NCBI GenBank assembly: GCA_028285445.1
Contig: JANQPQ010000015.1
Coordinates: 62,001-126,000 of the forward strand
Reading direction: 5' to 3'
Origin: Cyclobacteriaceae bacterium
GTDB taxonomy: Bacteria > Bacteroidota > Bacteroidia > Cytophagales > Cyclobacteriaceae
Length of the DNA stretch: 64,000 nucleotides
Each line of letters opens with the position of its first letter. Position 1 is the first letter of the stretch. The translations under genes and the position numbers were made by a program. The notes under the pieces are model-generated. The model saw nothing but the letters and a program-made list of their open reading frames with translations. It was not told the origin of the DNA and did not search any database. Shown one piece after another: positions 46,348-55,877 of the stretch.

Positions 46348-48420
46348 TTGAGAACCTATCAGTTTGGCCCGTGGCTGATTGAACCAGCCCTAAATAAAAT
46401 ATCCAAAAATGGTACTGCCCACCATCTTGAACCGCAGGTAATGGGAGTATTGCTGTACCTAATTGAGAATCATAGTAAAGTAGTTTCAAAACAAGAGTTG
46501 ATGGAGGCCATTTGGCCTGATGTTGTGGTGACAGAAAATGTATTGAGTCGCTGTATTTCACTACTACGGAAGGCTCTGGGCGACGATCCCAAATTTCCTA
46601 AATACATAGAAACCATTAGTAAATCCGGTTATCGACTTATTCCGACTGTACAGGTTAGTGGTGCTGAAACTGATCAGCCTAAGGGGCTTAGAGCGGTGCT
46701 GAGATCGCAAATTCTTCGACCGGTGACATTCGTTGTCATCCTCTTTTTGCTAATTACAGTTACTGCCACCATCACCCAAGTTATTGATCGTGGTGACAAA
46801 GACTCAATGCTTTACCCCGTGCCTGCCTCCTTGCTGGAGGGAAGTGAGTGGTATCCCAATATATCACCCGACGGCAAGTACCTGGCCTACAGCTGGAGAG
46901 GGCCTGACCAGGACAACTCAGATTTATATGTCAAATTGATCGACTCTGAATCTTCTCTTCAACTATCAAATACTCCTGGCAATGAGAGCGGGGCAGCCTG
47001 GACTCCTGATAGCAAGTACCTCATATTCATGAGGAAGCGAGTTGATTGCGGCATATTTAGAGTTTCCGTGTTGGGCGGTGAGGAGGAGAAAATTGGCGAT
47101 TGCCTGGAGAGAGCCTATGGCAGCATTGATGTTTCATCCGATGGGAAATGGGTAGTTGCCAATGGTGCCACTGCAGATGGTCGATCAAGAAATATCAAAT
47201 TAGTTGAAATTTCATCAGGGGCAGTTCAACATATTTCTAACCCCGATCCACTGGCCAGGGGAGATTTCGATCCGGCATTTTCACCAGACGACAGGTTTAT
47301 TGCTTTTAGAAGAAAGTACAATGCTGTTGATGAAGATCTGTTTATTTATGACCTGAGCACAAAAAACACACGGCGGATTACGGAAGAGCACAGCGTAATT
47401 CTGGGCCACGACTGGTGGTCTGAAAATGAAATTGCCTATGCCTCCCAGAAGTCAGGACATTATCAACTTTGGAAGCTAGATCTAACTACCAATCAAAGCA
47501 CTCTGATGCCGCTGGCAGACTACCAACTGATTCAGCCACAAGTTCCTGGTCAAGGAAAACTTACCTACATGAAAGTGGCAGACGAGGTTAATCTGTGGTC
47601 GCTTACCCGTAATGAATCCGGAGAATATGATGCAGCCAAATGGATGGCTACCGCAGCAATAGAGAAGCACCCCAGTATTTCGCCTGATGGCAAATACGTG
47701 GCCTATCTTTCCAATGAGGGCGGCAATTTCGAAATATGGCTTGCTGATATCGATGGCAAGAATAAAAAAGAGCTAACGCAACTTGAAGGCGATTTGCCAG
47801 GCAATCCGCGCTGGTCAGAAAACAGCGAAACTATAATTTTTGATTTGCAACGGGGAAATCAATCGGAAATATTCAGAATAAATATCCGCGGCGGTGGGCT
47901 CACCAACCTTACCAATCTACCGTCAAATGAGCAAGTGGCGGCACTTAGTGCAGACGGTAAGGAGTTGTTTTTCGGCTCTGATCGCTCCGGTCAATGGCAA
48001 ATCTGGAAAAAAGACCTTGAGACAGAAGAGTTAGAGCAACTAACCGAGAGCACTGGTTACGGCTTAACGCTGGATCATGCCAACAATGCTTTCTATTATG
48101 CGCGGTGGGATACAGTAGGTTTATGGCAATACTCATTTGATACGAAAGACATAAAGCCGATAGCCAATATTAGCCCTCGGCTGTGGGGTAGTATTGCACT
48201 GGGCAATAATCTGGTTTACGCCCATGGTGTTGGTAGCCCCCCAGCCATTATATCTGTGGATATGAGTAAACAAATACCCACTACAATTTTCACCCTGGAA
48301 GGCAAGCAGCCCTACCCAAATCAATCAATTACCGCCACTCCTGACGGCAGCTACATCATTTTCACGCAAATCGACCGGTCTGACTCAGATATTATGATTG
48401 CGGAAATCGCTGCAAACTAA
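46348..48420 (+). CDS. CadC-like membrane regulator with PD40 beta-propeller
   Basis: A 690-residue protein from a TTG start; the winged helix begins at once, so no later start is possible. Residues 1-100 are an OmpR/CadC-type winged helix (FGPWLIEPALNKISKNG, HLEPQVMGVLLYL, ENVLSRCISLLRKALGDD, SGYRLIPTV). One membrane helix lies at 125-146. The rest (about 160-690) is a series of TolB/PD40 blades with SPDGKYLAYSW-type motifs repeated. The periplasmic propeller likely senses a ligand or envelope state and the cytoplasmic wing binds DNA, as CadC does (family knowledge). The stop overlaps the converging serine hydrolase stop. Confidence 0.9.
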   Translation: MRTYQFGPWLIEPALNKISKNGTAHHLEPQVMGVLLYLIENHSKVVSKQELMEAIWPDVVVTENVLSRCISLLRKALGDDPKFPKYIETISKSGYRLIPTVQVSGAETDQPKGLRAVLRSQILRPVTFVVILFLLITVTATITQVIDRGDKDSMLYPVPASLLEGSEWYPNISPDGKYLAYSWRGPDQDNSDLYVKLIDSESSLQLSNTPGNESGAAWTPDSKYLIFMRKRVDCGIFRVSVLGGEEEKIGDCLERAYGSIDVSSDGKWVVANGATADGRSRNIKLVEISSGAVQHISNPDPLARGDFDPAFSPDDRFIAFRRKYNAVDEDLFIYDLSTKNTRRITEEHSVILGHDWWSENEIAYASQKSGHYQLWKLDLTTNQSTLMPLADYQLIQPQVPGQGKLTYMKVADEVNLWSLTRNESGEYDAAKWMATAAIEKHPSISPDGKYVAYLSNEGGNFEIWLADIDGKNKKELTQLEGDLPGNPRWSENSETIIFDLQRGNQSEIFRINIRGGGLTNLTNLPSNEQVAALSADGKELFFGSDRSGQWQIWKKDLETEELEQLTESTGYGLTLDHANNAFYYARWDTVGLWQYSFDTKDIKPIANISPRLWGSIALGNNLVYAHGVGSPPAIISVDMSKQIPTTIFTLEGKQPYPNQSITATPDGSYIIFTQIDRSDSDIMIAEIAAN

Positions 48421-49457
48421 TTGGCGTTTGCTACCGACTTTAAATACGGATACAGCTCCTGCCGGACCAGGGAAGTAAAAGCTGATGCCTGCCTATCTGC
48501 CTGTAATTGCGTTAGCCCCTGCCAATCAGAAGTTGCAACCATTACCAGTTCCATATCAGGTAGTACAATAATAAATTGACCACCGAAACCTATTGCGGCC
48601 GCATTGCGATCAGGCACTTTGCTTTCTGTCCACCACAAATAACCGTAACCGGTACTACTTCTAACCTTCTTCTGAAAGCTAACGGTTTTATTAAGCCAGC
48701 TGGCTGAAACAATCCGTTTGCCATTGTACCAACCATCGTCAACAACAATCTGACCGATTTTCAGCATATCTCGGGGATGAAGTCGAAGGCCAGCGCCTCC
48801 ATTGTAATAGCGTGGCAATTTCTGCCAGTCAACGTGCTCAATTCCCAAGGGTTCAAATAGATGCTGTTGGGCAAACTCCAAAGTGGTTTTTCCCGAAGCT
48901 TCCGAAATAATTGCAGACAGCAAATGAGAAGCTCCTGAGTTATAGTTAAAGGTTTTACCTGGTTTTGAAGAAAGTGGTCGGCGCAGAACATAAGCCACGG
49001 GATCATTCGAACGCCGCCAACCGCTAAATTCGGCTATGTCTTCCGACCACTTAAAGCCTCCAGTCATAGTTAGTAAATGCTGAATAGTAATATTGGCTGT
49101 TTTCTTGGGATCGCCAGTAAGGAAGGCCCCCAGGTAATCGTTAATTGGTTGATTTACACTTTTTATGATCTGTTTATCAAGGGCAATGCCAATCAAAATA
49201 CCCACAACGCTTTTCGTCACCGATCGTACATCGTCAAGGCTATCTCCATCATAAGATGCAAAATATGCCTCTTTCAGAATCTTGCCATTTCGGCTTACGA
49301 TGAAACTTCTCAGAGACTTCAACTTGGAGGCTTTGGCAAAGATTGCATCAAGATCACTTTGTGCCAGAAATCGCTGACCCTGCATCGACTGCGCTCCATC
49401 ACCAGTAGAGCACGACAAGGATATCAGCAGAAATGTGCAAATCAAACCAATTCTCAT
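48417..49457 (-). CDS. Serine hydrolase, beta-lactamase family (class C type), lipoprotein
   Basis: A 346-residue lipoprotein from the ATG at 49457 (an upstream ATG adds nine non-signal residues). Lipobox ISLSC with Cys16. The catalytic Ser and Lys are in RSVTKSVVG (Ser79, Lys82), the Tyr in FNYNSGASH (Tyr172), and a KTG-like GFGGQFI lies near the C-terminus. This is the fold of class C beta-lactamases, esterases and D-alanyl-peptide hydrolases; true beta-lactam resistance is not implied. It converges with the CadC-like gene and follows the YceI gene on the same strand by 29 bases. Confidence 0.9.
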   Translation of the reverse strand: MRIGLICTFLLISLSCSTGDGAQSMQGQRFLAQSDLDAIFAKASKLKSLRSFIVSRNGKILKEAYFASYDGDSLDDVRSVTKSVVGILIGIALDKQIIKSVNQPINDYLGAFLTGDPKKTANITIQHLLTMTGGFKWSEDIAEFSGWRRSNDPVAYVLRRPLSSKPGKTFNYNSGASHLLSAIISEASGKTTLEFAQQHLFEPLGIEHVDWQKLPRYYNGGAGLRLHPRDMLKIGQIVVDDGWYNGKRIVSASWLNKTVSFQKKVRSSTGYGYLWWTESKVPDRNAAAIGFGGQFIIVLPDMELVMVATSDWQGLTQLQADRQASAFTSLVRQELYPYLKSVANAN

Positions 49458-49486
49458 ACCCAGAGAACCTTCTACCCAAACCAATC

Positions 49487-50524
49487 TTACTGGCTACTCT
49501 TCGTCATCAATTTCCCATCTAGAAGCTTCAGAAGCTCGGGCCAATGGGTGTTTTTAGGAAATTGACTACTTAACATCGTAAAATGCTTGATGGCTTCCTC
49601 GTGCTTGCCGGCTCCCACGTATGCATCTCCAATACGCATCACATTGGCCATGTGCCGCGGATCTTCCTTCAATCCATTCTCAAACAGGTCTACTGCAACC
49701 CCAGGATGCCCGTCATTCATTAACATCCAGGCCGCATCACCTAGAGTACTGGGGCCAACACTGTTCTTATCCGCCTTTCTCAGTTCATTGTATTTCTTCA
49801 TTCCTCCTTTTGTACCCTTCTCTACAGCCGCTTGATACACCAACCCAGCCGGGTGAGGGTTACCCTCTTTGGTCTTCGCAAACCTGTCTTTTAGGTGGTC
49901 GATAGTCCAGCTATAGAGATGGAAGTGGAATTCTATGGAGACATCATCTCCCATCAATTTGCCGTTACCCATAGGGGTATTCCAGGGTCCTTCTTTGCCG
50001 AGGTCGAAATCCATTCTGTTAAAGGTCATTTCGCCTCTAACAAAAACGCGGTCATACTTCTCCGGTCCCGACTTTGGCATCATTTGGGGAGTTTTGCAAG
50101 TAACAGTAACTTCTTTGACGATGTCTTTAATGATCAGGTTTCCCACTAAATCGAAGCCATCGCCTTTAGGAACAGCTTTGGTGCTCTGAAACCAAATATG
50201 TGGGAACTCTGCTGAATTTAGAAACTGTGCACTTTGCAGCACCTCATCCCTTTTCACATGCAAAGTTGTAAACGCCTCAGTGTCAAAACGCACCGTTGCT
50301 GAGGTAGAAGCAACATTATTGGGGTCGTAGAAAAATGTGCCTTGGTAGGCGGCTACTCCCCCTCGAATTACGCCCTCTCCCAGATTATCCAGTCTAAACT
50401 GTACAAAGGAGTTATCCTTTATAATCTGGTAGCGTTTGCCCATGTCTATTTTTTTCTCCTGGGCAACCGTTAATAGAAAAGTGGAAAGAAATATTGAACC
50501 AAATAGTAATAGTTTTTTGTTCAT
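49487..50524 (-). CDS. YceI-domain secreted protein with C-terminal TPR
   Basis: A 345-residue protein from the ATG at 50524 (an upstream ATG adds eight residues). Signal peptide ending LTVAQ. Residues about 30-210 form a YceI lipocalin-like barrel (NSFVQFRLDNLGEGVIRGG, ATVRFDTEAFTTLH, FDLVGNLIIKDI, VRGEMTFNRMDFDLG), which in relatives binds polyisoprenoid or amide lipids. The last ~100 residues are helical, with a TPR-like unit (GDAYVGAGKHEEAIKHF). This combination is uncommon; most YceI proteins end after the barrel. Confidence 0.85.
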   Translation of the reverse strand: MNKKLLLFGSIFLSTFLLTVAQEKKIDMGKRYQIIKDNSFVQFRLDNLGEGVIRGGVAAYQGTFFYDPNNVASTSATVRFDTEAFTTLHVKRDEVLQSAQFLNSAEFPHIWFQSTKAVPKGDGFDLVGNLIIKDIVKEVTVTCKTPQMMPKSGPEKYDRVFVRGEMTFNRMDFDLGKEGPWNTPMGNGKLMGDDVSIEFHFHLYSWTIDHLKDRFAKTKEGNPHPAGLVYQAAVEKGTKGGMKKYNELRKADKNSVGPSTLGDAAWMLMNDGHPGVAVDLFENGLKEDPRHMANVMRIGDAYVGAGKHEEAIKHFTMLSSQFPKNTHWPELLKLLDGKLMTKSSQ

Positions 50525-50640
50525 GGTTTTTGTTTTTAGCCTTTTCAAGTCAAACGATTACTGAAAAATTGGGTCCTGGAAGGTTGGTGATGTTTTATTG
50601 ATGGAAGCCTGATTTTTCTGTGAGGGAGAATTTGAATGAT

Positions 50641-50648
50641 TATTTTTG
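50641..50648 (+). promoter_or_regulatory. Putative -7 element of the DUF6503-like gene
   Basis: TATTTTTG matches TAnnTTTG and lies 19 bases before the ATG at 50668. A CTG at 50618-50620, 20 bases upstream, is one base off the -33 TTG. The leader would be about 13 bases. Confidence 0.45.
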
Positions 50649-50667
50649 CATACTTTTCAATAGTACC

Positions 50668-51483
50668 ATGAAACACTTATACCTGATAACCCTAATAAGC
50701 CTTTGCCTGGCATGTAGCCAGCAAGGAAGTGAAAACACTACAGAAACAGCATCTGAAGAACCTGCCATTGACATGACCAACGTACCTGCCGAGTTGGCAA
50801 GTGCATGGGACGCGCATGGTTCTGTAAATGCCTGGAAGAAGTTCGGCAAGCTTGAATATGATATTGAATTCAAGCTCGGAAACCATGGAGGCATCGAGCA
50901 TCATACTATCGATCTCAACTCGAGAAAAGTAATGATAGATGGCCAAGACTATAGCATCGGCTTTGATGGTAGCGAGGTCTGGGCAATGCCGGCTGTAGAT
51001 TCTATTGATATCTCTCCAAGATTCTACCACAACCTGTTCTTCTACTTCTTCACCATTCCTATGGTGCTCTCGGACCCTGGTATCAATTATGAAACGCTAG
51101 AGCCGCTAGTAACCGATTCAGCTGAGTTCAAGAGAGTGCGTATTTCTTATAATGCGGGGGTTGGCGACTCACCGGAGGATTACTACATCTGCCATTTCAA
51201 TGCTGAAAGCAACCAGATGGATTGGTTGTTATATACTGTGACTTACTTCAGGGGCGAAGCGCATGAAAACTTCAATGGGCTTATCTACGAAGATTTCCGA
51301 GATGTAAATGGCATTAAATTGCCCCACAGTCTCACTGGCAGGCGCTATGCGGCAGATACATTAGGAGCCGTTAGATACTTTGCTAAGTTCTCCAACGTCA
51401 GCTTGTCAGAGTCTTCTCCAGCCGACGATATGTTTGATATGCCGGAAGGCGCAGAGATAGATTCACTGGTACAAAACGATTAA
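50668..51483 (+). CDS. DUF6503-like lipoprotein
   Basis: A 271-residue lipoprotein from the ATG at 50668, giving MKHLYLITLISLCLAC with Cys16; the upstream in-frame start at 50620 would bury the signal. After a Thr/Glu-rich linker, the domain begins AWDAHGSVNAWKKFGKLEYD and continues with NSRKVMIDGQDYSIGFDG, RFYHNLFFYFFTIPMVLSD and FNGLIYEDFRDVNGIKLPH. This order fits DUF6503 and LolA-like beta-sheet proteins in Bacteroidota. The function is unknown. Its stop overlaps the converging gene's stop. Confidence 0.7.
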   Translation: MKHLYLITLISLCLACSQQGSENTTETASEEPAIDMTNVPAELASAWDAHGSVNAWKKFGKLEYDIEFKLGNHGGIEHHTIDLNSRKVMIDGQDYSIGFDGSEVWAMPAVDSIDISPRFYHNLFFYFFTIPMVLSDPGINYETLEPLVTDSAEFKRVRISYNAGVGDSPEDYYICHFNAESNQMDWLLYTVTYFRGEAHENFNGLIYEDFRDVNGIKLPHSLTGRRYAADTLGAVRYFAKFSNVSLSESSPADDMFDMPEGAEIDSLVQND

Positions 51484-51767
51484 TCAGTATCGGAGTCATC
51501 AGAGTCGCCAAAGTCACTGGAGTCCTCTGATTCACTTTCATTATCTGATTCTTCATCTGCATAGTCGTCGTCATCTTCATCGTCCAAATCCACCAAAGTA
51601 TCATCAGGTAATGATGCTCTTGATTTAGATTGCATCACAATACCTAAGGATGCCCCGATAGCAATGCCGATGGGAATACCGATGGCGATATTATCCAAAG
51701 CTACTCCCAGAGCGGTACCAATTCCGGCTCCAATGGCGATCCACATTCCTACAGTTGCTCCTTTCAT
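51480..51767 (-). CDS. Small glycine-zipper membrane protein with acidic tail
   Basis: A 95-residue protein in two contrasting halves. Residues 5-45 have two Gly/Ile/Ala-rich helices with GxxxG spacing (IAIGAGIGTALGVAL, GIPIGIAIGASLGIV), suited to helix packing in the membrane. Residues about 55-95 are almost all Asp, Glu and Ser (DDEDDDDYADEESDNESE), so strongly acidic. A cytosolic acidic tail may bind calcium or basic proteins; that is a guess. ATG start, 35 bases before the M20 gene start on the same strand. Confidence 0.7.
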   Translation of the reverse strand: MKGATVGMWIAIGAGIGTALGVALDNIAIGIPIGIAIGASLGIVMQSKSRASLPDDTLVDLDDEDDDDYADEESDNESESEDSSDFGDSDDSDTD

Positions 51768-51802
51768 GGTCTGCTATTTTAAGTTCTGAGATTTAATAAC
51801 GC

Positions 51803-53245
51803 CTATTGATCAGGTAAGATAACTTTCTGGCCCTCAGGAAGAGGTGATTGGTACTCCTTTCCTTTCGTTTTCTCTTTGAAATAATCTTGCGCCTCTTTGA
51901 CAAGTTTAGGATCTGTGAAAAGGTCAACTGCTGTCAATGTTAAAACCTTGGTAGCAACAACCGCCCCTTTGATGCCAGCACTGGTGCCATGACTGGCACT
52001 GGTTGCCCAACTATGCCATGGTACACCGTAAGGTGCAGTAGCGATCCTGAATCCGGCGGTTGGTGTTATAAAACTCACCTCTGCTACATCTGTGCTTCCT
52101 CCTGAAGGCGGTATCTCCTCCCAGTTATCTGGTATTTTTTTAATTTCGGTTTTGAATCCTAACTGGTCTTTCTCGGTAAAATCCTGAAGCTTCTTGCCCC
52201 ACTCCTGTTCCTCCGCTGTAAACTCTGGCGCGCCAATAGCTATGATATTCTTTTCCAGGGCAGCCATCAGGGGATAGTTCTTGTTGTATTCATGAACGCC
52301 GGTAATTAAGCGCACCTTGTGCGTAGTATTAGTTCCAAGTGCTGCTGCTTCGGCAATTTTTAAAATGCGCTGATAGTATTTCTCCACATTAGAACGTGAG
52401 GTATCCCTAACATAATACCAAACTTTGGCATACTCGGGAACAACGTTAGGTGCTTCTCCGGCATGGGGGATTACATAGTGAATTCTTGTTGAAGGATATA
52501 CATGCTCCCGCATCAGGTTTACTCCATAATTCATCATCTCCACCGCATCGAGGGCGCTACGGCCATTCCAGGGGTCGGCAGCTCCGTGCGCAGCCTGCCC
52601 AAAGAACTCCACCTCGAAATTGTTCATAGCCAAGCCGTTGACGTAGCCCACCCCATTTTCAGTACCCGGGTGCCACTCCAGAACGGCATCGAGTCCGGCG
52701 AATATTCCATCTCTGGCCATATACACTTTGCCAACTACAGTTTCTTCTGCAGGCGTCCCGAAAAGCTTAATCGTCCCGGTGAACGAGCCGTTTTCCATCA
52801 TTTCTTTAACAGCAATCGCGGAATTAACACAAGCAGAGCCGAATAGGTTATGGCCGCAGCCGTGGCCACCGGTAACTCCGTCTTTCCGGGCCTCCCGGTA
52901 AGGAACCGCTTCATTCCCAACTCCAGGCAAAGCATCGAATTCGGCAAGAATGCCGATAACCGGGCTACCGCTGCCGTAAGATGCTACAAAAGCCGTAGGC
53001 ATGTCTGCTACTCCCCGCTCCAATTGAAAGCCGTTCTCCTCAAGAAGGTCAGCCAGGTATTTGGCAGATTGGTGTTCCCTCAGAGCCGTTTCAGAATATT
53101 GCCAAAGTTGATTGCAAACGGTGGCTACTTGCGGTTGTAATTTTTCAGCTATAGCAAGTGCCTGTTGTTTAGTTTTTGAAAGCTTCTGGGCTAAAATGGC
53201 GCTGCTCGTAATAAGCAAGACTGCCGTTAAGATTGTTCTGTTCAC
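51803..53245 (-). CDS. M20-family amidohydrolase (AbgB-like), secreted
   Basis: A 480-residue enzyme with a signal peptide ending AILAQ. It belongs to the M20 aminoacylase/AbgB group: LAEFDALPGVGN (100-111), GGHGCGHN (126-133) and GTPAEET (163-169) carry the metal ligands and general base Glu; GQAAHGA and EWHPG follow the lid domain. Relatives cleave p-aminobenzoyl-glutamate or N-acyl amino acids. The signal peptide places it in the periplasm or outside, which suggests peptide or amide scavenging. Full length; ATG start. Confidence 0.92.
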   Translation of the reverse strand: MNRTILTAVLLITSSAILAQKLSKTKQQALAIAEKLQPQVATVCNQLWQYSETALREHQSAKYLADLLEENGFQLERGVADMPTAFVASYGSGSPVIGILAEFDALPGVGNEAVPYREARKDGVTGGHGCGHNLFGSACVNSAIAVKEMMENGSFTGTIKLFGTPAEETVVGKVYMARDGIFAGLDAVLEWHPGTENGVGYVNGLAMNNFEVEFFGQAAHGAADPWNGRSALDAVEMMNYGVNLMREHVYPSTRIHYVIPHAGEAPNVVPEYAKVWYYVRDTSRSNVEKYYQRILKIAEAAALGTNTTHKVRLITGVHEYNKNYPLMAALEKNIIAIGAPEFTAEEQEWGKKLQDFTEKDQLGFKTEIKKIPDNWEEIPPSGGSTDVAEVSFITPTAGFRIATAPYGVPWHSWATSASHGTSAGIKGAVVATKVLTLTAVDLFTDPKLVKEAQDYFKEKTKGKEYQSPLPEGQKVILPDQ

Positions 53246-53332
53246 GGAATTACTGGTTTAGTGAAATAAGGTTCAGTCTTGGAAGTTAAGAAATCTGAGC
53301 TATGGATAAAACGAAATACCTTATGGAAGGTC

Positions 53333-53758
53333 TTAGGGTATTAAGCTCATTTCTTTTGCCTTAGAAACCGCCTTGGTGCGCTTATTCACATCCAATTTGA
53401 CGTATAAGTTGTTGACGTGGGTTTTTACCGTGTTGAGAGAAACAAAAAGCCTGTCAGCAATTTCCTGATTTGAATAGCCCTGAGCTATCTGATCAAGCAC
53501 CTCCATTTCGCGTTTGCTTAGACCCAAAGAAGAAATAGCATTGTCATCCCGCTCGAAATCTCCCCGTACTACCACATTTTTCTTATTAGTGAGCCTATTG
53601 CCCACATAAAGTCCGATCACTAAAAAAGCAATAGCCAAAAGGCCCACATAGAGCTCAAATCCAAACCGAAGATTTGTAAAACTTGCCAAACGAAAATAGT
53701 GGAAAGCAACCATTACAATACCGAGTACCACCCCAATTATTACTATCAGCCGATACAT
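53333..53758 (-). CDS. Membrane-anchored LuxR-type regulator
   Basis: A 141-residue protein. Two N-terminal membrane helices (LIVIIGVVLGIVMVAFHYF and VGLLAIAFLVIGLYVG) are followed by a LuxR helix-turn-helix (about 78-138): LSKREMEVLDQIAQGYSNQEI, ADRLFVSLNTVKTHVNNLY. There is no receiver or kinase domain. DNA binding from the membrane is implied, as in other small Bacteroidota regulators of this shape. It lies between the M20 and OmpA genes, all on the minus strand, but the gaps (87 and 130 bases) suggest separate transcription. Confidence 0.87.
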   Translation of the reverse strand: MYRLIVIIGVVLGIVMVAFHYFRLASFTNLRFGFELYVGLLAIAFLVIGLYVGNRLTNKKNVVVRGDFERDDNAISSLGLSKREMEVLDQIAQGYSNQEIADRLFVSLNTVKTHVNNLYVKLDVNKRTKAVSKAKEMSLIP

Positions 53759-53888
53759 GACTTCTAAAATAGTAATTCAACATTGTACTTGGCAACGTCT
53801 TGGTATTAGATATGATAGAACGTGCAATTACCCATTTTAATGGTGCTATTTTGCCAGCAGAATGTGAGGGCACTCTATTGGTCTATTT

Positions 53889-55877
53889 CTATTTCGACTC
53901 CAGCACTACAAACTCCACGCGACGATTTTTGGCGCGATTGGCTTTGGTGGTGTTAGGCACCAAAGGTTTAGTTTGACCGTAGCCCGCCGGCTTCATAAAT
54001 TGTTCAGGCACTCCTTTTGTCAGCAGGTAATTCATAACAGATTGCGCCCGCCGTTGTGAAAGGTCCATATTGTAAGCTGGATCGCCCCGATCATCAGTAT
54101 GGGCAGAGACTTCCAGCACAATGCCCTTATTCTGCTTCATCAAATCAAACACGTGGTCTAATTCAACCTTGGAATCCTGGGTTAACTCATCTGAATTAAA
54201 TTGAAAGTTGATGGTGTTTAGCGCCAGCTTATTCCCCTCTTCAAGCTTCAACATCGAAATGGTTTTCTTAATTGTTCTGCCGTAAAACACATTTCTAAGA
54301 TCTATGGTCTCCTGATGATAGAAATAACCAGGCCGTGTTATTTTGAATTGATAAAGCCTGTCAAAGGCTAACTCCGTTTGGTATTTACCTTCGTCCATCA
54401 TCCCCCGATAAAACCCTTTCTTGTTCTTGTTATCCCGAATTTGGAGATAGGTTTTTAAAGGCTTGCCACTGGTTGCATCCACAACTTCAATCAGTAGTTG
54501 TGATTCACCCGGTTCAAGCAGCACTTCCCTGGTCTTGGGTTCATCGGAAAAACTAAGCTGCCCAACATAAGAGCGATGCCCTTTGCTCATTACTTCTATC
54601 TCCTGGGATGCATTCGATGCTCCAGATATCCTGTACATTCCGGGGGCTAACTCCTCGGCCTTTGCAGAAGTTTCACCTACATCGATAGCAGCTTGTAACG
54701 GTTGTCCGTTGGTTGCACTTTTTACTACAACTACAAATTGATTCTTTGCCGGCACCAAATTGATTTCACGAGTATCCACCGCCCCTACCTTAAAGCTGTT
54801 TTTTTTGACAGAGAGGCTTTTTGGAGTAAATCCATCGGCGACAAAACTTATATCATAATCATTGCCAGCTACAATGGGAAGATGAAAGCGCCCTCCCTTG
54901 ATATGTACATAGCGCGTGTTAGGCGCCGCACCATTCCTGGTAATAGCTACCGTTGCTGAAAGTAATTTGCCAGTAGTTTGGTCGGTAATCGTACCAGTTA
55001 ACGACATCGTCTTTCGGGGCCTGAGTTCCTCCGGAATGGTATAGTTGAGAATGTCATTCCCCTTGGTCAGTAGCAACATTTCGCCACTCTCAGAAACTGT
55101 TGCTAATCCCTCATCAGCTGAAGTATTGGCAAAAGCCATCGGCACTGGCTTCGACCATCGATTCCCTGCTATGTTGCGGGTTAGATAAAGGTCAAAGTCA
55201 TTTTCTGCAATACCTCCATCTGAGGAGAATATTAGGGTCTCATTATCTGCCATTATCCTTGGAAACTGCTCACAGCCCTTATTGATGGCTTCTGGTAGTA
55301 GTTTGGGTTCACCCCAGGTGCCATCCAATTGCTTTTCAGCCATTAGTATTTCAAAACAAAATTTCTTGCCAGGGTTGGGCTTAGAGTTAACGCGCATAAA
55401 AAACAGCTTACTTCCATCCGGTGATAACGATGGGTATCCCTCATAATCTGCACTATTGACGGGGGCACCGATATTCACTGGGGCAGCCCATTTACCTTCT
55501 ACGCTTTCTGTAAGATAGATGTCTTTAGAGCCAAGGCCTTTATCATCGAAGTAGGCGAAGAAGTAGAGATACCTGCCATCATAGGAGTAGTTTGAGCCAG
55601 CAAGAAACTCATATGGAGTGGCATACTTGTTTAGGCTTTCAAATGGCTGCGGTGCCAGCCATTGATGCTTTTCGTTTTTCTTACTTTCATACCACTTGAA
55701 ATCGCTTTCCCGGTTAGAAAGCCAAATAATGCTTTGCCCATCAGGACTAAAAGACGGGGCAAATTCTACCTGGTCACTATTGATAGTAGCCAGTAATTGA
55801 TCGTTTTGAGCTGTTAGGTGGAAGGATGTCGCCAATACCAGAATGGAGGCAACTGTTGTTTTTGCAAACATTACCAA
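53889..55877 (-). CDS. PD40 propeller, carboxypeptidase-like and OmpA domain protein
   Basis: A 662-residue protein with a signal peptide ending LTAQN (Met3 is an alternative start). Residues about 25-290 are PD40/TolB-like blades (FAPSFSPDGQSIIWLSNRES, YPSLSPDGSKLFFMR, FPRIMADNETLIFSSDGG). The middle (about 295-530) has carboxypeptidase-regulatory-like repeats, beginning LTGTITDQTTGKLLSATV. The C-terminal OmpA domain (about 545-662) has INFQFNSDELTQDS and HTDDRGDPAYNMDLSQRRAQ, which binds peptidoglycan. This layout is common in Bacteroidota, including T9SS-associated PorE-like proteins. Confidence 0.88.
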   Translation of the reverse strand: MVMFAKTTVASILVLATSFHLTAQNDQLLATINSDQVEFAPSFSPDGQSIIWLSNRESDFKWYESKKNEKHQWLAPQPFESLNKYATPYEFLAGSNYSYDGRYLYFFAYFDDKGLGSKDIYLTESVEGKWAAPVNIGAPVNSADYEGYPSLSPDGSKLFFMRVNSKPNPGKKFCFEILMAEKQLDGTWGEPKLLPEAINKGCEQFPRIMADNETLIFSSDGGIAENDFDLYLTRNIAGNRWSKPVPMAFANTSADEGLATVSESGEMLLLTKGNDILNYTIPEELRPRKTMSLTGTITDQTTGKLLSATVAITRNGAAPNTRYVHIKGGRFHLPIVAGNDYDISFVADGFTPKSLSVKKNSFKVGAVDTREINLVPAKNQFVVVVKSATNGQPLQAAIDVGETSAKAEELAPGMYRISGASNASQEIEVMSKGHRSYVGQLSFSDEPKTREVLLEPGESQLLIEVVDATSGKPLKTYLQIRDNKNKKGFYRGMMDEGKYQTELAFDRLYQFKITRPGYFYHQETIDLRNVFYGRTIKKTISMLKLEEGNKLALNTINFQFNSDELTQDSKVELDHVFDLMKQNKGIVLEVSAHTDDRGDPAYNMDLSQRRAQSVMNYLLTKGVPEQFMKPAGYGQTKPLVPNTTKANRAKNRRVEFVVLESK

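Noticed and set aside
48417-49457. Beta-lactam resistance gene
   Set aside because: The SxxK and Tyr motifs show the fold only; most Bacteroidota lipoproteins of this type are esterases or peptidases.
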